A stretch of 64,000 nucleotides of DNA, from the NCBI GenBank assembly GCA_025463515.1, contig JAODAQ010000037.1:46568-110567 (forward strand), in the 5' to 3' direction. The stretch is from Rhodoglobus sp. Its GTDB lineage: Bacteria > Actinomycetota > Actinomycetes > Actinomycetales > Microbacteriaceae. Below the pieces are notes generated by a model that was not told where the DNA came from, did no database searches, and worked only from the letters and a program-made list of their open reading frames with translations. The first letter of the stretch is position 1, and every line of letters begins with the position of its first letter. Position numbers and translations under genes: made by a program. This document shows positions 51,828 through 60,414 of the stretch, piece by piece.

Positions 51828-53918
51828 TCAGCCGTACAGCGACACCTCGGCAGCCGAGGCGTATCCGGCTTGCCCCGCTGTTGCCTCGAGGCGCACGAAC
51901 CGCGCCTGCTGCGGGGCGAACGCCGCGGATTTCAGGTCTGGGCTCATTGCCCAGGTCCCCGTCGCGACGGTGGTGAAGGTGCTGCCGTCCGTGCTGACCG
52001 AGACGCGGTATCCGGTGATCACGCCGTTGGTGCCGCCGTTCGGGTTCGTCACGTTGTCCTGCCGCGGCAGGTAGCCGAGCTGTGCGACGTTCTTCACGGC
52101 GCCCAGATCGAGCGTGAGGGACACCGGGAAGGTGTTCCTCAACGCCGTGCTGGAGTGCCAGAGCGTTGACGCCTGGCCGTCGATCGCGTTCGCGGCGCGG
52201 AAGGTGCTGAACACCGAGGATGCCGTCGCCGACGCCACCACCAGCGGCCCTGTCGCGCTCACCTCCGCGGCCGATGCCCAGTTGCCCACCCCGGCGAGCG
52301 CCACGAGCCGCACGAACCGCGCCTGCTGCGGGGCGAAGCTGGCGGTCTTCACGCTCGAGTCGGCAGCCCAGGTGCCGCTCGCGAGCGTGCTCCAGTTGCC
52401 GCCCGAGGAGTTGCGCCCCTCGATCCGATAGTCGGTGATCGTCCCGTTGAGCGTGCCGTCCGTGCGCGGCGTGTAGGTGAACTGGCTGATCGCCTTGGTC
52501 GCGCCGAGGTCGACCGAGAGCATCTGCGGGAAGGCCTGGTCGTTGGACTGCCAGATCGTGGCGGGGTTGCCGTCGATGGCGCTGCGGCTCGCGTTCGTGC
52601 CGACCACCTCCGAGCTAGCGGCCGCGAGTGGCAGCACGGAGGCCGCCTTGACCGTGATCAGCGCGGAGCCGTATGCGGGAAGCGACACGGAGTAGGAGTC
52701 GGTGAAGGTGCCGAGATCCGCTCGCGCGTGCAGGTCGCGCACGGCAGCGGACCCGGCCGGGATGCCGATGTCGCTCCAGTTCGCGGTGACCGTCGTCGCA
52801 CTGCTACCGCGGTTCAGCAGGAGCACGGCACGCGTGCCCTCCGCCGCGAGTGGCTTGGAGAGCACCTGTCGCGCGCCGTCTCGCAAGACCACGGTCGCCT
52901 GGGCGTAGGCCGGGTCCTGATCCACCGCAATGATCTCGTCGTTCGTCACGAGCGCCTTCACGGCCGGGCTGATGGTCGTGATGCCCGTTCCCAGCACCAG
53001 CGGGGCCGACTCGATCGCCCACATGCCGAAGTACGACTTCTCCTGTGCGGCCGTGAGCCCGAAGCCTCCCAGCAGCAGGTAGTCCGGGTCGTTGAACGCG
53101 CCCGGGCCGGCCGCGCCGGGGTGGTTGTTGTTGTCGAAGTTGGAGAGCACCTTCGCCCACGTGACCCGGGAGCGTGGGAAGCCCGCGTGGCCGAAGTCGC
53201 CCGAGATATCCCAGTCGGTCCGCCAGGTGCGGCCCGTCGACGGCCCGAAGCTCCACGGCGACTCCTGCCCCCAGTTGCAGATCTCCAGGGTGATCGCGCG
53301 CCCGCTCTGGGCGAGCGCGTCGTACCAGGCTCGATAGCTCTGCGCGGTGGTGCGGCCGGCGATGTTGTCGCCGCAGTGGTCGACCTTCACGTAGTCGACG
53401 CCCCAGGCGGCGAATTGCTTGGCGTCCTTCACCTCGTTGCCGCCGCTGCCCCAGGCAGTGCCGCAGCCCTTGCTCGCGCCGGTGTCGGTGTAGAGCCCGA
53501 GACGGAGCCCCTGGGAATGGAGGTAGTCGGCCAGCTGGTCCATGGTGCTGAACGACGTTCCGGCGAAGAACGCGGGATCCGGGATGATGTTCCCGCTCGC
53601 GTCGCGGCCCGGGCTGCCGTTCCTGGTCCACCATCCGCCGTCGATGCCGACGTTGATGTAGCCCTTGGCGGCCAGTCCGCTCGAGACGAGCGCGTCGGCC
53701 TCCCGCTTCACAGTCTCGGCGTTGAACTGCTCGTTGTAGTTGTACCAGGAGTTCCACCCCATCGGCGGTGCGCTGGTGACGGTAGGCGGAACATACGCCT
53801 GAGCGGGAGCGGCCGGGTTCGCAGCGAGGGCCGTGCCGGCCAGCACCACGAGCGCGACCGTTGCGACGATCGCTCGCGCGGTGCGGCGAGGGCGGCCTGA
53901 CGGGAGTGCAGTACTCAT
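51828..53918 (-). CDS. secreted GH27 alpha-galactosidase or beta-L-arabinopyranosidase with two F5/8C-like modules
   Basis: 696 residues. Signal peptide (RPRRTARAIVATVALVVLAG, cleavage near AQA at ~41). GH27 barrel: APPMGWNSWYNY at 50-61, GIDGGWW, nucleophile Asp180 in YVKVDHCGDN and acid/base Asp237 in WRTDWDISGDF. A C-terminal beta domain to ~430 is followed by two discoidin/F5-8C-like carbohydrate-binding modules (~435-560 and ~565-696), each ending FAPQQARFVRLxAxAG. GH27 contains both alpha-galactosidases and beta-L-arabinopyranosidases, the latter active on arabinogalactan; the sequence alone does not decide. SD AAAGGA before the ATG at 53918. Confidence 0.9.
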   Translation of the reverse strand: MSTALPSGRPRRTARAIVATVALVVLAGTALAANPAAPAQAYVPPTVTSAPPMGWNSWYNYNEQFNAETVKREADALVSSGLAAKGYINVGIDGGWWTRNGSPGRDASGNIIPDPAFFAGTSFSTMDQLADYLHSQGLRLGLYTDTGASKGCGTAWGSGGNEVKDAKQFAAWGVDYVKVDHCGDNIAGRTTAQSYRAWYDALAQSGRAITLEICNWGQESPWSFGPSTGRTWRTDWDISGDFGHAGFPRSRVTWAKVLSNFDNNNHPGAAGPGAFNDPDYLLLGGFGLTAAQEKSYFGMWAIESAPLVLGTGITTISPAVKALVTNDEIIAVDQDPAYAQATVVLRDGARQVLSKPLAAEGTRAVLLLNRGSSATTVTANWSDIGIPAGSAAVRDLHARADLGTFTDSYSVSLPAYGSALITVKAASVLPLAAASSEVVGTNASRSAIDGNPATIWQSNDQAFPQMLSVDLGATKAISQFTYTPRTDGTLNGTITDYRIEGRNSSGGNWSTLASGTWAADSSVKTASFAPQQARFVRLVALAGVGNWASAAEVSATGPLVVASATASSVFSTFRAANAIDGQASTLWHSSTALRNTFPVSLTLDLGAVKNVAQLGYLPRQDNVTNPNGGTNGVITGYRVSVSTDGSTFTTVATGTWAMSPDLKSAAFAPQQARFVRLEATAGQAGYASAAEVSLYG

Positions 53919-53937
53919 GAGAGTCCTTTCAGACCAA

Positions 53938-53960
53938 CCACCCCGTGGCCAACGGGGTGG
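53938..53960. terminator. hairpin between hydroxyacid dehydrogenase and GH27 genes
   Basis: Stem CCACCCCGT / ACGGGGTGG (9 bases) with loop GGCCA, in the 165-base gap 53919-54083. It may end the operon upstream or sit in the GH27 leader, 20 bases before its ATG. An additional inverted repeat CGTTGA (53974-53979) / TCAACG (53993-53998) lies next to it. Rest of the gap: nothing recognised. Confidence 0.45.
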
Positions 53961-54083
53961 CCGGCCATTTCTTCGTTGAAATGGTGAAAGCGTCAACGCA
54001 CCCTCAAAGTAGGACAGTCTCGAGGGCTGGCCTATACGGATTCCCGTGGTCTATCTGGACGAAACGACTGCCGCGGAGCCCCC

Positions 54084-55088
54084 TCAGGCCCTCGCCCGCA
54101 CCGACGCCGCCGGCACCTTCTCCGGGTCGTACTCCTCGAGCTGGGCCACGAGCAGTTCGGCCCAGCGCAGGTTGGAGTCGATCGTGCGACCGGCATTGTG
54201 CGGCGTGTGGACCACGTTGTGCCTGCCGAGCAGCGGGTCGTCGAAGGGCACCGGCTCGAGGTCGAAGACGTCAGCGGCGAGGCTGAGCTCGTCGGCCAGT
54301 ACCCGGCGGCGCAGCTCGGCGACGTCGCAGACCCGGGCCCGGGTGGCGAGCACGACGAGGCACCCGACCGGGAGGGAGCGGATGATCTCCGCGGTCACGA
54401 TGCCCTCGGTGCTCGGGGTCAGCGGCACCATCGGGGCGAAGATCTCCGCGTCGAGCGGGAGCCGCTCGAGGGAGTACTCGCGGCGGCTGCCCGCGCGGTG
54501 GAACGAGGGGTCGCTCGCGAACGGGTCCCAGGCCGCGACATCCGCGCCCAGCATATTCACGAAGCTCGCGTAGCGGCTCGCGATGTTGCCCGCGCCGACG
54601 ATGCGCACGCGCTTGCCCTCGACGGTTCCGCTGGCGAACGCGGGGTCGTCGCCGAACTGCTCGGCGGGGTAGTCCCACGCGCTCAGGTCGGTGAGCATGG
54701 CGTGGTGCGTCTGGGGTATCCGGCGCAGTGCCCCGATCGTGAGCCCGAGGGCGAACTCCGACACGGACTGGGCCCAGTAGCCCTCCGAACCGTGGTCGAT
54801 CCGGCGGATGCCGCGCTCCTCGAGCAGCGCGTTGGTCTCCCCGTTGCTGCGGTAGCCCTCGGTGGAGAACACCTCGCGCACGGCCGGGAACCCGTCGAGG
54901 GTTGCGGCGTCGAGCGCGGCGCCGAGCCAGAACAGGCGCTCCGCGGTCGGGTCTCCGGCGTGCGCGGTCCCGGGCTCGAGCCGGGTGAGTGCGACCTCCG
55001 CGATCGGCTGCAGCAGCTCGTGCAGGCGGTCTGCCGCGAACGGCCAGATCTCGTCGAAACGGGGGTGGACGACGATCGTGGTGCGCAT
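54084..55088 (-). CDS. D-2-hydroxyacid dehydrogenase family protein
   Basis: 334 residues. NAD motif VRIVGAGNIASRYASF at ~165 and catalytic residues Arg in LATRARVCDVAEL, Glu in DVFDLEPVPFDDP and His in HTPHNAGRTIDSN, with the family's normal spacing. Its N-terminal substrate domain is divergent. Last gene of the operon, overlapping the DUF6807 gene by one base. Since it sits with oxidoreductases of the Gfo/Idh/MocA family, it probably acts on a sugar-derived keto or hydroxy acid. Confidence 0.82.
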   Translation of the reverse strand: MRTTIVVHPRFDEIWPFAADRLHELLQPIAEVALTRLEPGTAHAGDPTAERLFWLGAALDAATLDGFPAVREVFSTEGYRSNGETNALLEERGIRRIDHGSEGYWAQSVSEFALGLTIGALRRIPQTHHAMLTDLSAWDYPAEQFGDDPAFASGTVEGKRVRIVGAGNIASRYASFVNMLGADVAAWDPFASDPSFHRAGSRREYSLERLPLDAEIFAPMVPLTPSTEGIVTAEIIRSLPVGCLVVLATRARVCDVAELRRRVLADELSLAADVFDLEPVPFDDPLLGRHNVVHTPHNAGRTIDSNLRWAELLVAQLEEYDPEKVPAASVRARA

Positions 55089-55930
55089 CAGGCCTCCTCG
55101 GCGTAGCGGTGCCAGGCCTCATCGGCGGCTGCGGCATCCGCCGGCGCTCCGAAGACGACAAGGCGGTAGCGGTACCGGCGACGGGCGTCGGCCGGGAGTT
55201 CCCAAGACCCCGAGGCCGACGGCGACGGCCCGATGCCGAGCTCGTTGTCGATGCGCCACGGGACAGGAGAGTCAGGGTTGTCGGGGTGGTCGAGCAGCAC
55301 CGCGGTGGCCTCGCGGCCGGTGTCGGGCAGGGGCAGGGTCACCGCGACCCAGCGGGCGCGCTCCCCCGTTCCGCTCTGGCCCTCGCTGTCGATCGCGGCG
55401 CCGCCGGTCTCGGCCCGGTAGGGCATCCGCAGGAACAGGCCGCCGTACTCGTACTCGCCGAACACGAGGTCGGGGTGGGCGTGCAGGGTCCAGTCCATGT
55501 CGAGTTCGAGGCGGTCGGATGCCGCGGCGAGAGTCCAGAACTGGGAGTCGTCGAGCAGCACCTCCCCCGCCTCGTCGAGGTAGTCGGTCTCGACGACCCA
55601 GGTCACGCGGCCATCGGAGACCTCGGGCTCGCCGGCGATGCGCGACGAGAAGCTGCCGTCACCGGTGGGGCGCTTCGGGTGCAGCCCCTCGCTCCAGAAC
55701 CCGACGCCGTTCACGTCATTGAGCCCCACGTAGAGGCCGTGCTGCCAGGGGTGGTGCCCGGGCGCGTTCTCGGTGAGCACCCCGGCTCCGTTGGGCGCGT
55801 GGATGGGATGAAGGTAGGGGCGGTCGCCCTCGGCCGCATGCTGGGTCAGGATCGGCCCGCCGTTGTCCGCGCGCACGATCTCGATGCCGTCGGCGACCAC
55901 GGTGGCCTTGAGCGCAATGAGGTCAGACAT
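55088..55930 (-). CDS. DUF6807 (PmoA-like) family protein
   Basis: 280 residues, no signal peptide. HPIHAPNGAGVLTENAPGHHPWQHGLYVG, split here as HPIHAPNGAGVL and PGHHPWQHGLYVG, together with FWSEGLHP and GLFLRMPYRAE, is the DUF6807 pattern. The His-rich HHPWQHG suggests metal or substrate binding in a beta-sandwich. Function is not established; members often lie next to Gfo/Idh/MocA genes, as here (eight-base overlap upstream, one base downstream). Epimerase-like action on a sugar is a guess from the fold class. Confidence 0.78.
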   Translation of the reverse strand: MSDLIALKATVVADGIEIVRADNGGPILTQHAAEGDRPYLHPIHAPNGAGVLTENAPGHHPWQHGLYVGLNDVNGVGFWSEGLHPKRPTGDGSFSSRIAGEPEVSDGRVTWVVETDYLDEAGEVLLDDSQFWTLAAASDRLELDMDWTLHAHPDLVFGEYEYGGLFLRMPYRAETGGAAIDSEGQSGTGERARWVAVTLPLPDTGREATAVLLDHPDNPDSPVPWRIDNELGIGPSPSASGSWELPADARRRYRYRLVVFGAPADAAAADEAWHRYAEEA

Positions 55931-57044
55931 TGGCCTTCGCCTCCTGGCGGCCGTAGGCGGGCAGGACGACCTCGCGGCCGGAGACGGCGGACTCGTGCGC
56001 GCAGATCCCCGCGCTCGTCCAGTTCGCCGCGGTCCGCGCGTCGGGGAAGGGCGCGCGGTCCTCGAGGATAGCGCTGAGGAACTCGTGCGCGAGGTGCGGG
56101 TGCGATCCGCCGTGGCCGCTGCCCTGCGTGAACGAGAGGTGCTGGTTCGAGTCGGCGTCGTAGACCCCGTGCTCCGTGAAGGAGCGGATCTCCTCGGGCA
56201 GGCGGTCGGCGTAGTCGGGCACCGAGACCCGCTCGCCGTCCTCGCCGGTGAAGACCACGGGATGCTCGCGCTCGAGCTGCTGCCACTCGTAGCTCATCAG
56301 CGAGCCGTAGACGTCGAAGCTCTCCACGTACTCGCGGGCGACGTCGTAGAGCGAGCGGGTGACCTCCATGGCGAGGTCGGAGTCGCGCATCGTGAAGACC
56401 GCGCTCTGCACGGCGAACGGCGGGCCGCCCGAGCCGTCGTTGCGTCGAACCGTGCCCGATCCGACGCAGCGCACACTCTCGGCCTCCGCGCCGGCGAGCG
56501 CCAGCAGGGGCGCCACCGCGTGGGTGGCGTAGTGCATCGGCGGGAGCTCGCGCCAGTAGTCGGGCCAGCCCGCCATCTCCTGCATGTGGGCGCCGCGGAG
56601 GAACTGGATGCGGCCCAGGCGGCCGCTCTTGACCAGGTCTTGCGCGTAGAGGAACTCGCGGGTGAAGACCGCGGTCTCCATCATCATGTAGTGCTTGCCT
56701 GAGCGCTCCTGCGCCTCGACCACGCGCGCGCAGTCCTCGAGGGTTACCGCCATCGGCACCGTGCAGGCCACGTGCTTGCCGGCATCGAGGGCCGCCACCG
56801 CCTGGTCGGCGTGAGAGCCGATCGGGGTGTTGATGTGGATCGCGTCGATGTCGGGATCCGCCAGCATCTCCTCGTAGCTGGTGAACCGCTTCTCCACGCC
56901 GAAGTGATCGGCGATCGCGGCAAGCTGGTCAGGAGAGCGCTGGCACACGGCGACGAGCTCCGCGTCCGGGTGCGCCTGGTAGATCGGGATGAACTCGGCG
57001 CCGAAGCCGAGCCCGACGAGCCCGATACGGATGGTGCGTGGCAT
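55923..57044 (-). CDS. Gfo/Idh/MocA-family oxidoreductase lacking the EKP motif (copy 1)
   Basis: 373 residues from the ATG at 57044 (SD AAAGG at nine bases); an ATG at 57077 that overlaps the permease stop is the alternative. N-terminal Rossmann GLVGLGFGAEFIPIY; the motif that normally reads EKP is T95-V96-P97 in CTVPMAV. The C-terminal domain has YMMMETAVFTREFLYAQ, RELPPMHYATHAVAPLLALAG and GGSHPHLAHEF. Typical members oxidise or epimerise sugars with NAD(P); loss of the Lys suggests altered chemistry. It overlaps the DUF6807 gene by eight bases. Confidence 0.82.
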   Translation of the reverse strand: MPRTIRIGLVGLGFGAEFIPIYQAHPDAELVAVCQRSPDQLAAIADHFGVEKRFTSYEEMLADPDIDAIHINTPIGSHADQAVAALDAGKHVACTVPMAVTLEDCARVVEAQERSGKHYMMMETAVFTREFLYAQDLVKSGRLGRIQFLRGAHMQEMAGWPDYWRELPPMHYATHAVAPLLALAGAEAESVRCVGSGTVRRNDGSGGPPFAVQSAVFTMRDSDLAMEVTRSLYDVAREYVESFDVYGSLMSYEWQQLEREHPVVFTGEDGERVSVPDYADRLPEEIRSFTEHGVYDADSNQHLSFTQGSGHGGSHPHLAHEFLSAILEDRAPFPDARTAANWTSAGICAHESAVSGREVVLPAYGRQEAKANV

Positions 57045-57073
57045 GGAGGGGCCTTTCGTGGTGTTGTGCTGAG

Positions 57074-57952
57074 TCATCCCTTGGTCCCGCCGGTGGCGAG
57101 GCCAGCGATGAAACGGCGCTGCATGAGGAGGAAGAGGATGATCAGCGGCAGGACGATGATCACGCCGGCCGCGTTGACGAGGTTGTACAGCTGCGTGAAG
57201 CCCTGGCTGAACTGCAAGAACGACGTCGCCCCAGGCATCTGCGCGGGGTCGAGGAGGAAGGTCACCGCGAACATGAGCTCCGAGTACGCACCGAGCCCCG
57301 AGACGAGCCCGACCGTGAGGAAGCCCGGCCAGCTCAGGGGCAGGATGACGCGGGTCGCCACCTGGAGCTCATTCGCGCCGTCGAGGCGCGCGGCCTCGTC
57401 GAGCTCGCGCGGGATGCCGACGAGGAAGGTCCGCAGCAGGAGCACCGAGAACGGGGTGTTGAGCGCGACGTAGATGACGATCAGCCCGAAGAGCGTGTTG
57501 ATCAGTCCGAGCCGCACCCAGAGGAAGAAGAGCGGCACGATGAACATCTGCACCGGGAGCGAGATGATCACGAAGAGGTAGGTCTCGACGCCGCGCTTGA
57601 ACGGCAGGTCGAGGCGCGCCAGTGCGTACGCCGCGGAACCCGCGCACAGCCAGGTGCCGAGGATCGTGCCCGCCACGAGGATCGCGCTGTTGCCGAGGCC
57701 GCGCGCCATGCTGCCGCGGGTCCAGGCCTCCACGAAGTTCGAGAAGTCGAGCGAGCTGGGCGGCCCGAGCGGGTTCGTGCCGAGTTCGAGGCTCGTCTTG
57801 AGCGAGTTGAACAGCAGCACGAGCACCGGCAGGAAGGCGAAGAGCCCGAGGATGACCAGCACGGCGTACGAGACGGGCGTGCGCCCGAGGCCGCCGGGCG
57901 GGCGCTCGACTGAGCGCTCGCGGCGTGCGCGGATCGCGGTAAGGGCGGACAT
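57074..57952 (-). CDS. CUT1 ABC transporter permease (MalG-like), fourth importer
   Basis: 292 residues, six hydrophobic segments; EAA loop LDEAARLDGANELQVATRVILP. N-terminus is cytoplasmic and Arg-rich. It overlaps the preceding permease by one base (ATG at 57952) and precedes the Gfo/Idh/MocA gene by a few bases, so import and oxidation are co-expressed. Confidence 0.9.
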   Translation of the reverse strand: MSALTAIRARRERSVERPPGGLGRTPVSYAVLVILGLFAFLPVLVLLFNSLKTSLELGTNPLGPPSSLDFSNFVEAWTRGSMARGLGNSAILVAGTILGTWLCAGSAAYALARLDLPFKRGVETYLFVIISLPVQMFIVPLFFLWVRLGLINTLFGLIVIYVALNTPFSVLLLRTFLVGIPRELDEAARLDGANELQVATRVILPLSWPGFLTVGLVSGLGAYSELMFAVTFLLDPAQMPGATSFLQFSQGFTQLYNLVNAAGVIIVLPLIILFLLMQRRFIAGLATGGTKG

Positions 57953-58902
57953 CAGTTCTCCTCTTCGCGGCGGCGCAGGATGTTGAAGAAGATCAGGAAG
58001 ACCCCGCCCAGCAGTGAGAGCGCGAGCGCCATGGTCGAGGCGTAGCCGGCCTCGCGGGACACGAACGCCGTGCGGTTGACGAGCAGTGATGCGACGTCGC
58101 TCGAGCCCGCCGGGCCGCCGGCGGTGAGGATGAACGGGTAGTCGTACACCAGGAGTGCCCCGATCGCGATGATCGTGAGCGCGAAGGTGAGGGTGGGTCG
58201 GATGCCCGGCAGCACGACGTGGCGGAACTCCTGCCACGCGTTGGCTCCGTCGATGCGGGCGGCCTCGTACTGGCTCGCGTCGATGCCCTGCATGGCCGCG
58301 AGGAAGAGCACGACGAGGAATCCCCAGAAGTGCCAGTTGTCGACGAAGGCGACGCTGTAGAGCGCGAGGTCCTTGTCGGCGAAGAAGTAGACGTCGTCGA
58401 GCCAGTGGATGCCCATGCCCCTGAGGACGGAGGCGATGCCGAGCTCGGGGTCGAGCAGGTTGCGCCAGATCTGCGCGTTGATGACGCTCACGAGAAGGTA
58501 GGGGATGAAGAACAGCACCCGGAAGAGGGCGGCGCCCCGGCGGATCCGGGAGAGCATGAACGCCCCCACGAGCCCCATCGCCATGGGCGCGGTGAGGAAG
58601 ATCAGCAGGTAGATGAAGTTGTGCCCGAGCGCGTTCCAGAACGTGTCGTCGCCGAGCAGTCGCACCCAGTTGTCGAGGCCGACGAACTCGGGGACGGTGA
58701 TGCCGTTCCAGTCGGTGAACGAGTAGATGATGCTGCTGACCGTCGGGCCGCCGATCACCAGGAGGTTCACGGCGAGCGCCGGCAGCACGAAGGCGATCGC
58801 GATCAGCCTGCCGCGGCGCCGGAGCCGGCCGCGCCGGGGAGGGGTGGGGACCGCTCCCGGCGCGACCGACTCGACCGAGGCCGAGGCGAGGAGCTGCGTC
58901 AT
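57952..58902 (-). CDS. CUT1 ABC transporter permease (MalF-like), fourth importer
   Basis: 316 residues with an Arg/Pro-rich N-terminus (PTPPRRGRLRRRGRL), six hydrophobic segments and EAA loop YEAARIDGANAWQEFRHVVLP. The ATG at 58902 overlaps the binding-protein stop by four bases. Second gene of the operon starting at 60311. Confidence 0.9.
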   Translation of the reverse strand: MTQLLASASVESVAPGAVPTPPRRGRLRRRGRLIAIAFVLPALAVNLLVIGGPTVSSIIYSFTDWNGITVPEFVGLDNWVRLLGDDTFWNALGHNFIYLLIFLTAPMAMGLVGAFMLSRIRRGAALFRVLFFIPYLLVSVINAQIWRNLLDPELGIASVLRGMGIHWLDDVYFFADKDLALYSVAFVDNWHFWGFLVVLFLAAMQGIDASQYEAARIDGANAWQEFRHVVLPGIRPTLTFALTIIAIGALLVYDYPFILTAGGPAGSSDVASLLVNRTAFVSREAGYASTMALALSLLGGVFLIFFNILRRREEEN

Positions 58903-60311
58903 CGCGCCGACGTGTCGAACAGCGGCGGGATGACCCCGGCCGCGGCGTCCTTCTGGTACGCCTCGTTGAGCGCCTTGCAGAAGTCCTTGGCAGAGAGGTC
59001 GCCGGTCAGGAGCCGGTCGACGTTCTCCAGGATGTACGCCTCCTGCGCTCCGCCGAACGAGGTCCACGTGACGTACCCGACGTTCTCCGCGAGCGAGGCG
59101 TCGCTGATCGCGGTGTACTGCTCGGTGAACCGCGGGTCGATGCCCTCGGGCACGTCGGCCGGGTCGAACGCGACGGGCAGCGGCAGGTCGCCGATCGTCT
59201 CGATCGCGTTCCACCGCGCGTCGATGTCGGAGAACATCCACTTCACGTACGCCTCGGCGGCCGGGATGTTCTTGCTCGCGGCGTTGATCGACATCGTTCC
59301 GCCCACGGACAGGGGGTACACGTCTGAGGGAACGCCGGAGGCCATCGGCGGCAGCGGCGCCCACGACCAGTCGCTGTCGCTCTCGCCGAAGTACTCGTTG
59401 AGGGCGAAGAGCTCCCAGCTGCCGGAGATGAACATGCCGGCGTCGCCGTTCGCGAACTTCGCGTACTTCTGCGGGTCCGTTGTCGAGAAGTACTGCTTGA
59501 CCCCTCCGCCGTACCAGCCGTTCTGGAAGTCGTCGACCATCATCTGCACCGAGTCGACGAACACGTCGTCGGTGAAGGGCAGCTCGCCCGCGAGGGCATC
59601 GTGGATCGCGCCCGGCCCGGCCACCTGGTTGAGGTAGGCGGAGAGCTGCCACTCGGTGGCGCCGAAGTAGTCCGCGTTGCCCGCGGTGAACGGGGTGACC
59701 CCCGCGTCCTCCATCTCCTCCGCGAGCGACTCGAGCGAGGCCCGGTCGGTCGGGACCTCCCAGCCGTGCTCGTCGAAGAGGGTCTTGTTGTAGTAGAGAA
59801 CGAGGGTCTCGTAGGTCACCGGCATCGCGACGAGCTTGCCGTCGATCACGCCCATGTCCATGGCCCACGGGAACATCGTGTCCTTCCACCCCTCCTTCTC
59901 CGCGAGCGGGCCGAGGTCGGCGAGGTAGCCCGCCTCGGCGAAGGGGATCGCCGTCGCCGAGCCGGCAGTCTCGATGAAGTCGGGGCCCTGCCCGGCGGCC
60001 AGGGCGGTCTGCACCTTCGCAGTAGCGCCCTCGTCGGCCTGGGGGATGAGGTCGACGGTGACGTTGGGATAGAGCGCCTCGAAGGGGTCGACGTAGGTCT
60101 CGCGCATCTGGGCGACGGACTCGTCGTCGGTCGACTCCATGGCGAACCAGTAGGTCAGCTTGCCGCCCACCTCGCCCGCGGGCAGGTCGGGGGCCGCGTC
60201 GGCGGTGCAGCCGGCGAGGAGGAGCGGTGCCGCGGCGACGGCCGCGATGGCGGCGATCCAGCGCGAGCGGTGGGTCGGGTTCTTCAGGTTGAGGTTCTTG
60301 ATGATCATCAT
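58899..60311 (-). CDS. sugar-binding lipoprotein, fourth importer
   Basis: 470 residues from the first of two adjacent ATGs. Signal peptide and lipobox LLAGC with Cys near residue 35. Mature start KLTYWFAMESTDDESVAQM, later FIETAGSATAIPFAEAGYL and GSWELFALNEYF, the family-1 binding-protein fold; it is not close to the galactoside pair. It heads the operon importer-Gfo/Idh/MocA-DUF6807-dehydrogenase. Promoter must lie in 60312-60414, where I see AT-containing GCGATATCGTGC but no firm -35/-10. Confidence 0.9.
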   Translation of the reverse strand: MMIIKNLNLKNPTHRSRWIAAIAAVAAAPLLLAGCTADAAPDLPAGEVGGKLTYWFAMESTDDESVAQMRETYVDPFEALYPNVTVDLIPQADEGATAKVQTALAAGQGPDFIETAGSATAIPFAEAGYLADLGPLAEKEGWKDTMFPWAMDMGVIDGKLVAMPVTYETLVLYYNKTLFDEHGWEVPTDRASLESLAEEMEDAGVTPFTAGNADYFGATEWQLSAYLNQVAGPGAIHDALAGELPFTDDVFVDSVQMMVDDFQNGWYGGGVKQYFSTTDPQKYAKFANGDAGMFISGSWELFALNEYFGESDSDWSWAPLPPMASGVPSDVYPLSVGGTMSINAASKNIPAAEAYVKWMFSDIDARWNAIETIGDLPLPVAFDPADVPEGIDPRFTEQYTAISDASLAENVGYVTWTSFGGAQEAYILENVDRLLTGDLSAKDFCKALNEAYQKDAAAGVIPPLFDTSAR

Positions 60312-60414
60312 GACTCCGTCGTCGTGTGCTCAGGTGCCCGGGTCAGGCGGTGTGGTTCTCACGCTAAGTCGGCCGTCTCGCACATGCCATGCGATATCGT
60401 GCCGCCTTCCGTAA
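60312..60414. promoter_or_regulatory. intergenic region upstream of the fourth importer
   Basis: 103 bases between the second Gfo/Idh/MocA stop (60415) and the binding-protein start. It contains GCAC...GTGC half-sites around 60381-60402 (GCACATGCC and GATATCGTGC) that could be read by the XylR-like regulator. This is weak evidence; no terminator hairpin was found. Confidence 0.3.
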
